64,000 nt of DNA from Pardosa pseudoannulata (Eukaryota; Arthropoda; Arachnida; Araneae; Lycosidae), in the NCBI GenBank assembly GCA_032207245.1, contig CM063508.1:92020495-92084494 (forward strand). The letters are read 5' to 3'. The position numbers were made by a program, and so were the translations under genes. Within the stretch, counting starts at the first letter, position 1. Every line of letters begins with the position of its first letter. Shown here piece after piece: positions 1-12,088 of the stretch. The notes below the pieces were generated by a model. The model was not told the origin of the DNA, made no database searches, and was given only the letters and a program-made list of their open reading frames with translations.

Positions 1-480
1 AAAATTTATAAATTAAATCTGAATACATACAATACATTAATTTTATAGTCACAATTTTCTGCATATATTAATGATGTTTTGAAATATGTACATAGCTAGA
101 TTAGAGTATCTAAACACAAATTGGGAAGAAAAAGAAAAAGAGACATGTGTGCTTTGACGTAAATTACTTTAATGTATTAAATGTACATTTCAGTACAAAT
201 GTAGATTTCAGGAACTTCTTCACGACTTTTTAAAATCACTAAATTCTGGAAACATATGACTAATTACATTTTAATAAGAAAAATAAGATTAGTGCAGCTC
301 AATTTAGGTCTTTTATTAAAATATTTTGTTATTAATTCAGATTTTCTTTTTTCAACAAGACTTTTGCTGGGATACACCATGAAAAAAGTGACTGTTTACT
401 TAAAAAAGGGACTAAAAGTGATCAATTGTAAAAAAAGTAACTAAAAGTGAGAAAAGTGACGGCCTGAGTGCAAGCCTGAG
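1..480. other. AT-rich sequence, no gene seen
   Basis: Only a short ORF with no recognisable motif or coding character. No repeat or RNA recognised. Confidence 0.5.
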
Positions 481-487
481 TCTTATT

Positions 488-548
488 CTCCCTCTTATTC
501 TATACTAAATTCATTCTTGATATGAATTTAGTATAGAATAAGAGGGAG
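488..548. repeat. perfect 27-bp inverted repeat, 7-nt loop
   Basis: The left arm 488-514 is the exact reverse complement of the right arm 522-548, separated by TCTTGAT. A transcript would fold into a perfect 27-bp stem. It could be a pre-miRNA-like hairpin or a snap-back duplication left by repair. No function is shown. Confidence 0.85.
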
Positions 549-654
549 CAGCTAAGGCGGAGCGTAATATTTAAACTGACTGTGTTTACTCGACCTCATA
601 TTCTCTAATTAGTTCTATATCGGGTATAGGCCTAGCACGTTCGGTAGAGGGTCT

Positions 655-850
655 GACCGTTTGATCATTGTACTTCTCGGGTTGACGGCTCTGTACCCGA
701 TTCAGTCAAATTTTTTTAAATGTTTAATTAATTCAATATTTTTTGCTTTTTCTTTTAAATTCTTATTCCTAAAGTTGTTTTATTATTTTCAAAATTGTTT
801 TATTATTTTTAAAATAAATGTTTATTATTTTTTTCCACTTTTTATGACTT
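655..850 (+). repeat. diverged fragment of the CTGTCCCCGGCGAAGAC repeat family
   Basis: The start (TTCTCGGGTTGACGGCTCTG) resembles the head of the copies at 28840 and 61640. The rest is T-rich. Weak similarity judged by eye. Confidence 0.3.
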
Positions 851-869
851 AAACTTTCTTCTCGAAATG

Positions 870-1540
870 TAATAATAGCCTAAGTTATCTGTCTATCTGT
901 CTTCGAATTTATGAAGCGGTTGGACGTGGTATAGATAGAGACTCCATATTGGATTTTTGATGAGTTAGGGTTAGCAAAATTCAAAGCGAATAAAGTTTAT
1001 TTTTTCCTAAACTATAGATCCGATTCTAAAATAAATTGTTATAAATAAGCTTCGTATCACAGCGAAAAATACTGTCATATTTAAAACGTTAGAAATTCAC
1101 CTCGTCCCCCTTTTCGAGCATTTAATGCCATTATATCAAGCCCTATTTTAGGAGCAGGCTATTAAATTTATCAATTTATCACATAATAAATAGGTAAAAA
1201 TAACAATTTTTTTCTAGCATAATGACATCATTCCTTTAACTATCTCATTTAATCATTTCTTTTAGATTATTTAAATATCTTCTGCATGATTTCCATACGT
1301 TTTATTCTTAAACTTAGATATTACCTAAATAATTTTCTTTTATATTTGGTTTAAATAATAGATTAGGTACATAAGTGATAATTTTATTAGATTATTTTTG
1401 TAGAACGATAATTCTCAACCAAAAAACAAACCATTTTTTTACCTGCCTCATAGGGTACCTTGACAATTCTGGAAAATTAAAAATTTTACGGATCCCGTCA
1501 TATGACGGGCTATATACTATAGTATCTAAGATAAGGACTT
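870..1540 (-). repeat. interspersed repeat, inverted relative to 59690-60445
   Basis: Both ends match the 59690-60445 copy in reverse complement. One end has the palindromic CGTCATATGACGGG box followed by a TAAAATTTTTAATTTTCC stretch. The other end matches from the CCGCTTCATAAATTCGA region through the TAACTTAG terminus. The centre differs between copies. No coding capacity is seen. It is probably a non-autonomous transposon of unknown class. Confidence 0.65.
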
Positions 1541-1734
1541 TTTTAAATTGTTAATTATTAAAATACAAAGGGTTAATAATTAAAGAAAAAATGACATTAA
1601 AATTAAATTTATACTCCAAATTAAAGTTTCCATGTAAAATCCTACAAATATGAAGTCGCTTTCTTTTCTTGTGTTCTAAAATATGATAGATTTCGGAGTA
1701 TTTAACTCAAGAATTAGGATAATATTAACCACGC

Positions 1735-1990
1735 GCATGTGCTTTTGGGTTATAAAAGCTACCTGCAGACAAAGGATTTCCTCAAGTGTAAACAAGCGGA
1801 GGGGAATCCCCTCTTATCGTTCACTTGGTTAAGGTTCAAGTTTGGCGACGATTTTACCGCCAAGCCGAAACCGAGACGGGAACTTCCCGTTTCGCTTGTA
1901 GTACGAGAACTGAAACATCTGTCAAAGTAAACAAATTTAAGTCGCTGGACACAAACGAAAGTTTATTCCATTGATGTCTTCTAACGTTTC
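1735..1990 (+). promoter_or_regulatory. TATA-containing candidate promoter with structured leader
   Basis: TATAAAAG lies at 1751-1758 in a locally GC-richer island. About 30 bp downstream is a TCAAGTG initiator-like site. It is followed by short inverted repeats (GAGGGGAATCCCCTC near 1800, ACGGGAACTTCCCGT near 1878). This could be a promoter and leader, or part of an LTR. A 63-codon frame across it has no recognised homology. Confidence 0.35.
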
Positions 1991-4540
1991 AAGGTGTTCT
2001 GTTTTATTGTTTTAAAGAGTAAGTACTGTTTGCATTATTATATAAATTTCTGTGAACCCGCATGTGGGACATTATTTATTTAAAAATAATTTTGGAACAG
2101 TAAATTGTAATATGTGCAATTCAAGAGCATTTTTTTTTTTTACAAATTAATAACATTAGTATATTTTTAAAATTATATTAAATTTAAAATTATATATTTG
2201 TGTCACACCAAAGCAATGAATTTTCCTTACTACAAATATTATATATATTTCACATTTGTATTTTGCAGTTTAACCGATCGTGGGCAGTATTAAATTGGAA
2301 TTGGAATTTTTCAAATACATTTTATACAAATAAGTACATTAATACAATGCTTATAGTTTTACTTTAATTTAATCATTTATTCTCTTCTACATGGATACAG
2401 AGTGTAGACTGTAAAATGCGTAATTGAATAAGTATAATACATGCAAGTTTTAAGGAATGCCACATAGTTGTTTGCATTTTATACATAGTAGGCGTTTCAC
2501 ACTTAGTTTTAAAACAAACTGCGTAGTTGCGTAGCATTAAACGTTGCGGCGCACCGCCATTGATAAGTTGTTTTTATCATTAAACAGCGATCCTATTGAA
2601 TGAAAATATTTCGTTGAGAACTGAATCTGTTTTGAGAATCGATTTGTTTAACCTTCTAGTTCACCTGAACCCCATATGAGATTCTTAAAATAAGTGCTAA
2701 AAATAGTTTTTAAAAAGTTTTCTACAAACTTTTATTAAGCTCAAATTAGTGAGTTTTACGGAATACTTTGTAATGCAAAGCGACAAACTTTTATCTTTAT
2801 GGTGACAACTATTTATACTTCATTTATGAATTTGAAAGTTTCTGTGATTTTTTTATTACTTTATTATTTATTTATTGTGTTCGTCCGATTCTACAGCACT
2901 TTAGTTTCCGTTTAAAATAATTATATACTATATAATTGTAAATAAACGGTGCAATATTTTATTACATTATACTTTGAATGCAATAATAAATGTGAAGTGT
3001 GTTGAACTGATATTTTTAAGTTTTTTACCTACATATTTTATAAATAATGAAAATATATACTTTTAGTGAGTTCTAAAGTGGGTCTTACACTATATCGCCT
3101 ATATTGCTCATATATTCTGGTGAAGATTTAATTTGTAATTAGATTAACAATTAATGAAGTTTCACCAGATTTTTATGCCTAATTTACGAATACTTTATAA
3201 GTTATTGCACTATAAATATTAGCATTTAACTTTATTGCTGTTGCTGTCGTAACATCTTAGTTTCTGTGAATTAGAGCCGTAATAAAAATTATAAAGTTTA
3301 ATGTATTGTATTTTAACATCAGTACAAAATAATTTTAAATATAATTTTTTTAAAACTATACTTAATCAAACTTTACTTTTCGAATAAAAATATCAATCTT
3401 AAAAATTCTTATCTATTTTTTAATTTTAATATATTTGCTGCAAATGGTTTATACATTTATTGAAGCATGTTACACAAGATGGGACATTGGCTTGACGATT
3501 TATATTAGTAAATTTAATATAATTTTGATAAATAATTTTTTGGGGTATAATTTTTTTTTACTATTGAAAATTGCGGACTTAATTTAATTACTTTTATTAA
3601 ATTTTCAATCTCTATCCCGGTTTTTTAATTTATATGTAACTCTGTATATATTTTAGTCTTTTTTAAGACTAAATTAGAATTTAAAGTTAAGTGTTTTATT
3701 GATTTATTTTGACCGCAGTGTTTCATATAAAAGTATATTTATTAATTTTATGATGAATTCGTTTATTTTTTTATTTGTAGTAGCATATTGAAAATACTTA
3801 ATTTTAATATTATTTTCGTATTATAAATTGTATTTTCTGATGTATTATAAATTAAAGTGTATAATTGAGATATATGTAAAAGTTTTTAATTAATTTTATT
3901 AGAAATATACTAATTAGAATCAGATGATATCTATAGAACCTTTTACCAAATTCAAATATATTATATTCCCTTAAAGTAACTAATGTAAATCCTGATAAAG
4001 AATCAGATTGACCTGCATATGTTCTTTAGAAGGTTTATTTTTGAAGAAAGTAGTACACTTTGAAGGGTAAAGAAATTAGTGCTCAGAAAATCTTAATATG
4101 CCCTATAATTCAAGCCCCATAAGAAATTTAAAGTAGTCAGTGACTATCTTCTCTTCAAGAAGGTTTAATAAGCAAAATTTCTCATTGAGATCGGAACAGA
4201 ATTGCAGACGAAATGGTGCAGCATACTCTTGTTCCTTATATGGATAACAACATAGATTTGGAATTTTATGCGCAACCTATATTTTTTATTTTTATGGGAA
4301 TCTTAGTTTCGTCATAATATTCAGAAACCGTCATAATATTCATAAATATGAAGAAATAATTGATAATAATTTTATAAGGTCAATATACACTACTATTTCG
4401 GGCTGTATTTAGGATATTTGCCCATATTTTTGTTAAATTATTTTTCTCTTATTTTAGTCAATATATTTTTTTTTTAGAGTTTCAAAATTTTAATAGGTTA
4501 GCCACATATTCGATACTTTTTGCTGATTTGTCTATCTGCG
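1991..4540. other. AT-rich intergenic sequence
   Basis: No ORF of interest. A short hairpin near 3652 (arms of 9 bp around a T-run) is the only local structure noted. Confidence 0.5.
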
Positions 4541-4543
4541 CAA

Positions 4544-4830
4544 ATGTTACACTACTAGAACAGTGTTTCTCAAAGATTTTATCTCACGGAATCATTTTCT
4601 TACCACATGCAAAGCGTAATGTATCCCAGTATATGGCGGCTTGGTCTGGTTAGCATTTAATTTAATATTAAGTTCTATTTGCACAAAATGCTGCACAACT
4701 AGAACAGTGGGTTTCAAACATTTTATCCCACGAAATCTTTTTCTTATCACGTGGAAAGCTTGTGGTAAGAAAAAGCGTAATTTTTCCCAGTATGGCGGCT
4801 TGGTCTGGTTAGCATTTAATTGAAAATTAA
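4544..4830. repeat. tandem duplicate carrying hAT-like terminal motif
   Basis: Two diverged copies (about 4544-4670 and 4688-4830) share ACTAGAACAGTG near the start and GGCGGCTTGGTCTGGTTAG at the end. The start resembles a hAT terminus (CAGTG followed by TTCTCAAA). The second copy holds a hairpin at about 4737-4776 whose arms read TTTTTCTTATCAC and GTGGTAAGAAAAA. Probably a decayed miniature element that was duplicated locally. Confidence 0.55.
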
Positions 4831-6100
4831 GTTAGGAAAATTCGTTTGGTTGGGATTACTATCCCAACGATTAGCATCTAGTGCGTATGACATTAGCCTT
4901 GTAGGGAAAAAGTTACTTACCCCATGTACAGCGCTGGAACCTCTGGATTAATATTACTTAAAGTAAAACTAAGGGGCAATTATTTATCACTGATTAGACA
5001 TAAACATAAAAAGTAAAATATATAAAGCAGCATAAAATGTAGATAGTACTTATAAAAGGTGTCGTAGAAGCAAACATTTTTTTAATTAAATATTACAAGT
5101 AAAATAGTACATTGATGAATGATTCATCACACCATCTTGTGCTATACTATCGCGTGTAGTTCGAATAATTTAATTCGTTGCCACGTAGTTTTTTTCTGTT
5201 CCCTGTTGTTACGATTTTGGCATACTGTCTATTGTTATAAAATCCATGTAAAGGATTCAGAAAAAATTATAAAATGAATTTACGGATTTTCTATAAAATT
5301 TCGATGGTGTTTAAAAATTTCTCGAGAAACACTTGGAGGGTCGTTTCGGAACACTAGTTTTCCGTGGTACACACATTGAAGACTTTGTATTAGGTAATTG
5401 CACATGCTTCCTCGCTGCATCGTGGGCGCATCTACGGCTGTTCTTATAGACTTGTTTGGATAGACCAAACAGCGACTCAGCAAAATGTTAGTCAAGTATC
5501 CATAGTCTGGTGGGGGTGGAAGAAATTGTATTTGTTAATGATTCTCAAGAACAGTTTGGTATTTTTTATACTTACTTTGCGCTGATATAGATGTATTTTT
5601 AACATTTGTAGAAAGAAATTAGATCATTTTGAACTTGCAGAACAACATTGACGCCTTTTAGATAGTCTGTTATTTCTGAATACTGAAATGTTGAATATAA
5701 ATAAATCGAATTCCTTGATTAGATGATTATTGATAAAATGTGCGTTTGACCATTAATATTCTGAAATTCACTTCATTTTTTAATATCCATTACTCTTCCT
5801 CCGGGCAGTCAAAGATTCTAACTATATTTTGTCGATATTTCGTCAACTTTTTACCCATATTTGATTATATTTTTGTCAGTAAAAATCGTAAGCGTAGTAA
5901 GTAGTTTTTACGTTTTCTATAAATCTATTATACACTCAAGGTACATTTTTCACATCCCTTTGAAGTTAAATTATTTACTTTACAGTATATAAAATTAAAA
6001 TTTAATTTAATTTAATATGTTCAGTAGTATCTGTGTGTCTCAGAAACTAAAATTTCTTATCCTACTTGTAGTTCAGGCTATTATTTTTGACTCTTAATAA
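4831..6100. other. intergenic sequence, no gene recognised
   Basis: A 71-codon frame on the minus strand (5280-5495) has no motif I recognise. The rest is AT-rich. Confidence 0.45.
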
Positions 6101-6102
6101 AA

Positions 6103-6920
6103 GCTGCAGTAGCTCCATCGGAAATCCCTGAATCTCATAACTGGAGGGTTGTGACTTCGAGGCTTTACCTGGCAAAAATATCATCGTAACCATTAATGCG
6201 GCTGGGGTACGTAAAGGCCTCTCCACACTATCGTCCACTGCAAGCCATCACTACTGCATGGAAGGGGCATGTATCGTCTTGGTCTATTGTAGCAGACGAT
6301 AAAATGGCCTTGGCAGAGAATGGCTTCCAAATCGATTTTTCTCCAAACATTAAGATCCCTCCACACTGGTCCACTGCAAGCCATTACCACTGTCTGGAGG
6401 GTGTATGGTTTATCTTGGTCGGTGGTGGCAGACGATAAAATAGCCTAGGCCGGCGGTTTTTCTCCAAAGATCAAAGGCAGCCAGATGCGTAACTAAAGTG
6501 CGCAGTAGACCCTACGGACGAATCTACGAACTCGGTTCATTTAGTGGCCCAGCATGTGGATACAAGCCGTGAACCATCGATCAATGTCGCCATCAGGAAA
6601 TGGTGAACAATTGACCATAATGTGGAGGCTACATTAAAGACAGTCAAACTACTAAATCAGATCAATCCATCTAGATAGAGGACAAATCCACGCTCTCGGC
6701 TCATTTAGTGGCCCAGTTTGTGGATGCAACCTGTGAACGATCGAACCGAGGTCGCCATCAGGGCGAACATTACAGTGGTGAACAATCAACCATAGGGTGG
6801 AAGAGGCATAAAATAGTTTCGGGTTCGCAATGTTCAAACTATACCTTTGGAGGTAGAGGCCAAGTCTACGTGTTTTCTAGTTGGTTCCTGCTTCTAAATT
6901 ACGAGGGCAAAGCTGGGGCA
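6103..6920 (+). mobile_element. tRNA-derived SINE (family B), expanded copy
   Basis: The head is a diverged tRNA-like promoter: a GTAGCTCCATCGG A box and a GGAGGGTTGTGACTTCGAGG B-box region. It continues GGCTGGGGTACGTAAA, matching other family B copies (GTGACTGGGGCACGTAAA). The far end (TTGGTTCCTGCTTCTAAATTA) also matches the family 3' part. Ordinary copies are about 350 bp. This one carries roughly 550 extra bases at about 6225-6830 with two internal repeats: CCACTGCAAGCCAT at 6229 and 6372, and TCATTTAGTGGCCCAG at about 6537 and 6701. Confidence 0.6.
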
Positions 6921-7773
6921 ATGTTATTCTCGTCCGTAACATTCCTTAAACTACACGTGCTCTTTGGGTGATGCTAAACGAGTAACAGCTTCCTACTCAT
7001 TTTTAGCATAAACTGTTTTGACATCTGTTTGTATTGACAACTGCTTTTGAAAAAAATGATACATTTTTCTTCTGTAGATTTATTTCTGTTGGAGGCTCAA
7101 ACTTAACTGTGTTTGAGCTGTCCCCACCCCCTCCTGCATGAAGCGTCATTTTATTTTATACTATAAAAGCATAAAATTTACTAAAAATTTAATACTTGAT
7201 TTTGTAGTAAATGCATTGAAAGTTTTATAGCATTTAATATTATAAATATATAACTCCATGCACAATCTTGTCAAGATTTCAGTTAATGTAGAACTGTTTA
7301 GAGCAGAAGTATTAAAATTAAAGAAGTGGTAAAATTTTGAAAGAATAAAATATTTTTTGCAGAATTAAATTTTGATTAAATATGCAGTTAATTATTGTAA
7401 ATATTTTAAAATATGCTTTTATTTTGGTGCTTAAATGCAATACAGTAGGCTTCCAGTGTTTGCGGGGAGGATTGAAACTCGAGTTTGCGACCCTTTCCCT
7501 CTCTGAACAGGACCTTGATGGTCATGGAAAGTTTATGCGCATTTTCAGCTGACCTTTGGTCTCCCTTAAAGTGAAAGGAAACTTATTTTTATAAAATGGT
7601 AATAATGATATGGTAATAAGGGTAATTCAAGTAAGTTTAGTCCAAATAAATCATTTATATCTCTTTTCATTGTAGGTTTCCAGTGAAACTGGCAGCAGAG
7701 GAATATCAGCTGCGTGTGTTGAGTTAAAAAACGGATAAGATAATAATATCTGGATGTTTTGCCTCTTATCCAG
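6921..7773. other. sequence upstream of the methyltransferase-like exon
   Basis: No coding exon is visible. A short hairpin (GCTCAAAC / GTTTGAGC) lies at about 7094-7117. A polypyrimidine tract ends in TTTTGCCTCTTATCCAG at 7773 and looks like a splice acceptor for the next exon. Any upstream exon of that gene would have to lie here or further left, and I could not pick one out. Confidence 0.5.
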
Positions 7774-8574
7774 TGCAAATCGAAAAGTTGTGACGTCACT
7801 TTGAAGACTGAGACGCTTGTCGTATCTGAAAATAAATATTCTGCATATGAGCAACATTTGAACAATTCAAGTATGTGCAACAACGGGGAAGGGCTCGACA
7901 AGGGAGTTAAGCAACCCGAAGGAGATTTTACTGAATTTTACTGTGGAGTTATTTCCAAATTATATGATATGAAATGTCGCCAAATATGTTATGATGTCGA
8001 TTCTGCATTACGAGATATAAGAGCAATGAAAAGTGAAGAAAACAGAAACAAAAAACTTTGCTATTCCTACAAGTTACCACCTGTTAAATGCGCTTACTTG
8101 TATGGCTATAGTGTTTTGCATTCAGTTATGATATATTCTGAGTTTCTAAAACATCTATTAAAAAACAAAAGGTATGTACTACCAAATCTGTCTACAGGTT
8201 CCCTAAAGATTTGTTGCATTGGTGGAGGTCCAGGCACAGAAGCTGTTGCCATCTGCAAGGCGATAAATGATTTTGCATTTAAGTCACGTGCAGAAAGGGA
8301 TGAATCAATACTCGAAGTCAAAGTCACGGTTGTTGATAAGCTTATACAATGGAAGAGAGAAGAAGCTGCAGTCTTAAATGCAGTAAATGACAAGTCAAAC
8401 ATACTGCATTCAGAAAGAATAATTTTGCATTATGATTTTTTGAAGGCAGATATCCTTAAGCCGTTTGAAAAAAGTCTGAAAGAAAAAATCAAGGAAGCCG
8501 ATATAGTGACCGTAATCAAAGTTGCTAGTTGCATGCAAGATGACTGCCAAGAGGATCTCCAAACTATGTTGTTT
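7774..8574 (+). CDS. SAM-dependent methyltransferase-like protein, exon with SAM-binding core
   Basis: This exon encodes the N-terminal and SAM-binding part of a class I methyltransferase-like protein. Its substrate is unknown. ICCIGGGPGTEAV at about 8205-8245 is a glycine-rich Rossmann SAM loop. VTVVDK at about 8326-8343 supplies the acidic residue that ends strand 2, and EADIVTVIKV near 8500 fits strand 4. The exon ends at a consensus donor (TTT|GTAAGT, 8575) in phase 0 and joins in frame to 17251. A strong acceptor (polypyrimidine then CAG, 7771-7773) suggests an upstream exon. An in-frame TAA at 7744 blocks direct extension. If translation starts here, the first ATG is at 7873, giving a 492-residue protein. 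Reading through the donor adds only 17 codons before a stop. Confidence 0.75.
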
Positions 8575-9351
8575 GTAAGTATAACATTTATTTTTACTAA
8601 AGGGTTACCAAAATGTATGTGTTGAACAACTTCCGTTTTTTTTTTAACCTGCGATAATACATAGACTTAGTTTAGTCCATTTGCATGATCAGTTCTCAGA
8701 TTCTCAATTCATTCCATTCCTTTAAACTGATAGCTTAAAAGTTATTTCAGACGGAGGTAACGCGCGAGAGTAAGAGTTATTTTGCTATTAAATCTTCCGG
8801 CTAGTGGTTTAACATACGTATTGACGCTGAAAATGAAATTGCTGATTCAGATAAACAAAGCTATGTAAGCTTGATTACGTTTTTTAACTTGTCAGGCCAT
8901 GCTATAGTCACTCTTTAACATATTTTGAAAATGGCTAGAAGCTGACTGTAACTGTGAGTTTAAGTGTTGCGTACAATAACTATATTAAACGAGAAAATTA
9001 AGTCTTTGTTCACCACAGACTGTGTGTTTTTTCAATGCTTTATGGATTCAATTTCGTGTGCATTATATGCATAAACCTGTATGTGATCATTGAAATATTC
9101 TTCAACGATTATATAGGATAATCAGTCCCTACTATTTAACTTTCCCCGGGCTTGCTGGGAAAGAATTAATCGAACTGCAATGAGGAATTTGCACATGTGG
9201 GGGATTCGAACAACTTAGTGTTTTTCTGATAATTTCAGACTCGTAGATTCCAAAAATGTTCTCAAAAATGTAAAAAACTGGGTCCATCATTTAAAAAATT
9301 AATTTTAAAGTTAAGCGAAAATCACGTGACATCAAAACGCTCCGTGATTGG

Positions 9352-9376
9352 TTGTGATGTCATCGTTCACGCAGAC
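9352..9376 (+). promoter_or_regulatory. CRE-like motif shared with 10797-10821
   Basis: TGTGATGTCATCGTTCACGC here matches, in reverse complement, the sequence starting GTCTGCATGAACGATGACG at 10797. It lies about 150 bp upstream of the SWIM-like ORF. The second copy lies about 90 bp upstream of the antisense THAP exon. This may be a shared promoter block or the ends of one transposon. Confidence 0.45.
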
Positions 9377-9528
9377 CAATATTTTTGTATTGCTTTTAAG
9401 CGCGCACTATTTTCCGATTTTGTTTTTGCAAGTTCCTGAAATTTTCTAGCTATCAAAATTTATTTTTATTTAAACCTGAAGGTTTATTTTATCGATCTAG
9501 ATAGCTTAGTTATCTCAATTTGTCATAA

Positions 9529-9666
9529 ATGTCTCTTCTACCTGGATTTACCAAAGGACAATCAGACAACCTCCCGAAAATTGACAGCATGTCAATGTTT
9601 TCTTTCTTGGCAAAAAACCCGGATTTTATGGGAGCAGAAATACGAGGAATTAAAACCCAAAGATTA
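9529..9666 (+). pseudogene. probable first exon or fragment of a SWIM/YqaJ-type transposon-derived protein
   Basis: The ATG at 9529 opens MSLLPGFTKGQSDNLPKID, followed by FSFLAKNPDFMGAEIRGIKT. As I recall the family, this is how arthropod SWIM-finger/YqaJ-like proteins begin. After about 46 codons the frame turns into low-complexity sequence. A weak donor (ATTA|GTAAAA, 9667) could end an exon. No SWIM finger or later exon was found, so it is probably a fragment. The identification is from memory of the family. Confidence 0.35.
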
Positions 9667-9867
9667 GTAAAATCATTTATATTTTTTTTCCAATTTTACT
9701 TAACATGTATTAATACTTTATTCATGCTAAACACAGCTCTTTTGTTTGTAAACACAAACAAGTCAAATAAATATACATATATCATATACACACATTTGTA
9801 GTAGCATCGTTTTTAATAAATAGAGACGGATGTAATATTAAAATAAAAATTAGGAGGTATTTATTGT

Positions 9868-9941
9868 GAGACTTGTCTCATTAGCCTTCGTGTTGCAAAA
9901 AGTAGACCGTAGCACTCCAAAACCAAACCAAAACCAAACCA
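9868..9941 (+). mobile_element. 3' end of tRNA-derived SINE (family A), truncated
   Basis: GTCTCATTAGCCTTCGTG, then GTAGACCGTAGCACTCC and the repeated AAACCAAACC tail match the ends of the full family A copies at 57935 and 60687. The tRNA-like head is missing. Confidence 0.75.
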
Positions 9942-10496
9942 ATTCTTAGATATTTTAAATATGATGAAAAAAAATTTAAAATCTTTAAACGGCTTTACTT
10001 AATTATTTATACATTTTTAAATAGCAATACAATTTTATTGCCTTTAATATTAATGTCAAATTAAAAAATGTATAAAATTTCTCAAATTAAATTTAATTTT
10101 TAAAGTAATATAATTATTAAGTATTTTAAAAATATTATACTTTTTTTCAAATTAGTCACCAATTTAATCGAAAAATATCACTGTGATTTGATACACAAGA
10201 AAGTATGCATCTCTGAAGAAAATATTTATAATACCTTGAAAATACATAACCTTCCCCTCCCCCGAGTTATTTATTAGATAATTATATGCTTTAGATATTT
10301 ATATGTTTTTCGATATTTATATGCTTTATAAAATATTTATTGTACTTGAACTCTGTGATAATACTCGAAAATTAGCAGTTTTAAAAGTTAAATAGCAGTG
10401 GTTAATCAACAATCCTTTTAAAGGTATAGATGTATTTTTATATACTTTAATTGTTCTAAATTAATAATATTTAAACAAAAGCAAGCATTTACTTAC

Positions 10497-10706
10497 CGAG
10501 AAATGGTCTTCACAAACCCATAAAGATGATTTATATGATAATTTAGGGTTTAATTTCTCATCCCTTTTCATCCCAGTTGTCCAGATTTTACGTGTATGTG
10601 GGTCTTTCGGAACGCTGAAAAATATCTTCTCATTGCAATTAGTTGTTGTATTTTTACAGAGTGGCACAATACAATATTTAGAGTATGATTTTTTAATGCC
10701 AGACAT
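10497..10706 (-). CDS. THAP-domain protein, first exon
   Basis: The ATG at 10706 begins 70 codons forming nearly a whole THAP zinc-finger DNA-binding domain. C12-x4-C17 and C65-x2-H68 are the C2CH metal ligands. F30 and P33 in the FFSVP stretch and W42 fit the conserved core. The exon stops just after CEDHFS at a GTAAGT donor (10496 leftwards), a typical place for a THAP exon to end. No second exon was found to the left. It is antisense within the methyltransferase-like intron. It could be a host THAP gene, a P-element-type transposase start, or an orphan exon. Continued transcription is not shown. Confidence 0.6.
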
Positions 10707-10970
10707 AACAAAAAAATTTCCATTATATGCGATACTTTACACAAAAAACAAATTTAAAAGTCGCCTTTTAACATGTAAACAGCATAGGCGCTCGGTGTCT
10801 GCATGAACGATGACGTCACAAACTCGGCGGAGAAAAAGTATCGTTTTTGAGAGACGTTAAAGAGTCCGCTATAAAAGCCATTAGAAATCACTCATTATGC
10901 CCCCAAATGAAAGAAAAATAGCTACTGTCCTGCTTACTTTTTTGTCTTCTATCGTTTAAAATCAAAATTA

Positions 10971-11520
10971 GAAAACGTGAAAATTCCTCATTAGAAAAGA
11001 AGACTCCTGATGTAAAATGTGGGAAAACGAAACTTCTTACTTTAGAACGTTTATCTACTGAACTTAATATTTTTGACACTCAAATACTGAATACAGAATT
11101 TTCTTCAAGTGATGAGTTTGAAAGTGAGTATGCAAATATTGAAGAGTACAAGGAAAAGTTAAACTTAATACGAGTAGAAACGGAATTAATTTTTAACCGC
11201 CAAATGGCAGAACCCGCTGGCAGTACGCCGCCAAATCTGAGTAAACGGAAACTGAAATTACCGGATATAGAGTCGAAACAATTCGGTGGCGACATTAAGG
11301 ATTGGTTACCGTTTTGGGGACAATTTCGGCGAATACACGAGGATAAGGAAATTCAAAATGAGGACAAGATGCATTATCTTGTTCAAGCGACCATACCCGG
11401 TACGAGACCACGTGACACTGTGAATAGCTTCCCTGCAACCATAGATTAAAGGCTTAGGCTATGCCTGCAACTGTTGAAAATTATGAAAAGGTTATAGAAA
11501 GTTTAAGAAATAGGTTTGGC
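10971..11520 (+). pseudogene. BEL/Pao retrotransposon gag fragment
   Basis: An open frame runs from about 10971 to the TAA at 11447-11449. Its core reads LKLPDIESKQFGGDIKDWLP then FWGQFRRIHEDKEIQNEDK and MHYLVQ. This matches the gag-like domain of BEL/Pao elements (DUF1759-like: LPKhxLPxFxGD...WxxFWxxFxxxI). Downstream, gag-like codons continue in another frame (YEKVIESLRNRFGREEL, about 11478-11530), so the copy is frameshifted and truncated. No protease, RT or integrase follows. Confidence 0.65.
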
Positions 11521-11693
11521 AGAGAAGAACTGTTGGTTTAATTCTATATTCGGGAATTATTAGGTCTAATTATTAAAAATGTTACGAATCAAAAGGGACA
11601 GTGCAGCATATCTGAATGAGGAATTTCCACGTTTTCTAATTTTAATTTTAAACAATAGAAGACAAAAAAGCAAATAGGACAGTACCTATTTTT

Positions 11694-12088
11694 CAACTCC
11701 TCTTCTTAGCCCACTCTCCTGTTTCTAATCATGGATATTGTTGGTGCTTCAACCACATTTGGCGAAATTGGCGTGCTTGCAGCGTGGCGTTTGAAATCTG
11801 GCGAGGGGATCGTAACTCAACAAATTGATACATAAACAAAAACAACATTTTGAGGAAAAATTTTACAAAAATTGAATATTTAAAATCTAATTGAATTAAC
11901 AAAGAAAACACAAAGGAAACACATAACATTCATACTAAATAGACTGAAACATTCACTTAATCACAAATTAAATAAACTGAGTGTGATTTTCATCACAAAT
12001 TTGTGATTTAGTGTAAATTGTAAAATTAATTTAAAAACTCTTTGACTTAAAAGAAACTGTATTTTGAGTGGAGGTTGAAGAGGAGTTG
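11694..12088. mobile_element. small insertion with 12-bp terminal inverted repeats
   Basis: CAACTCCTCTTC at 11694-11705 is exactly inverted as GAAGAGGAGTTG at 12077-12088. Weaker similarity continues inward. It splits the right arm of the larger inverted repeat, so it arrived later. About 395 bp, no coding capacity, and no clear target duplication seen. A MITE-like element is the simplest reading. Confidence 0.5.

Noticed and set aside
8106..8402. 98-codon minus-strand ORF
   Set aside because: Shadow of the methyltransferase-like exon.
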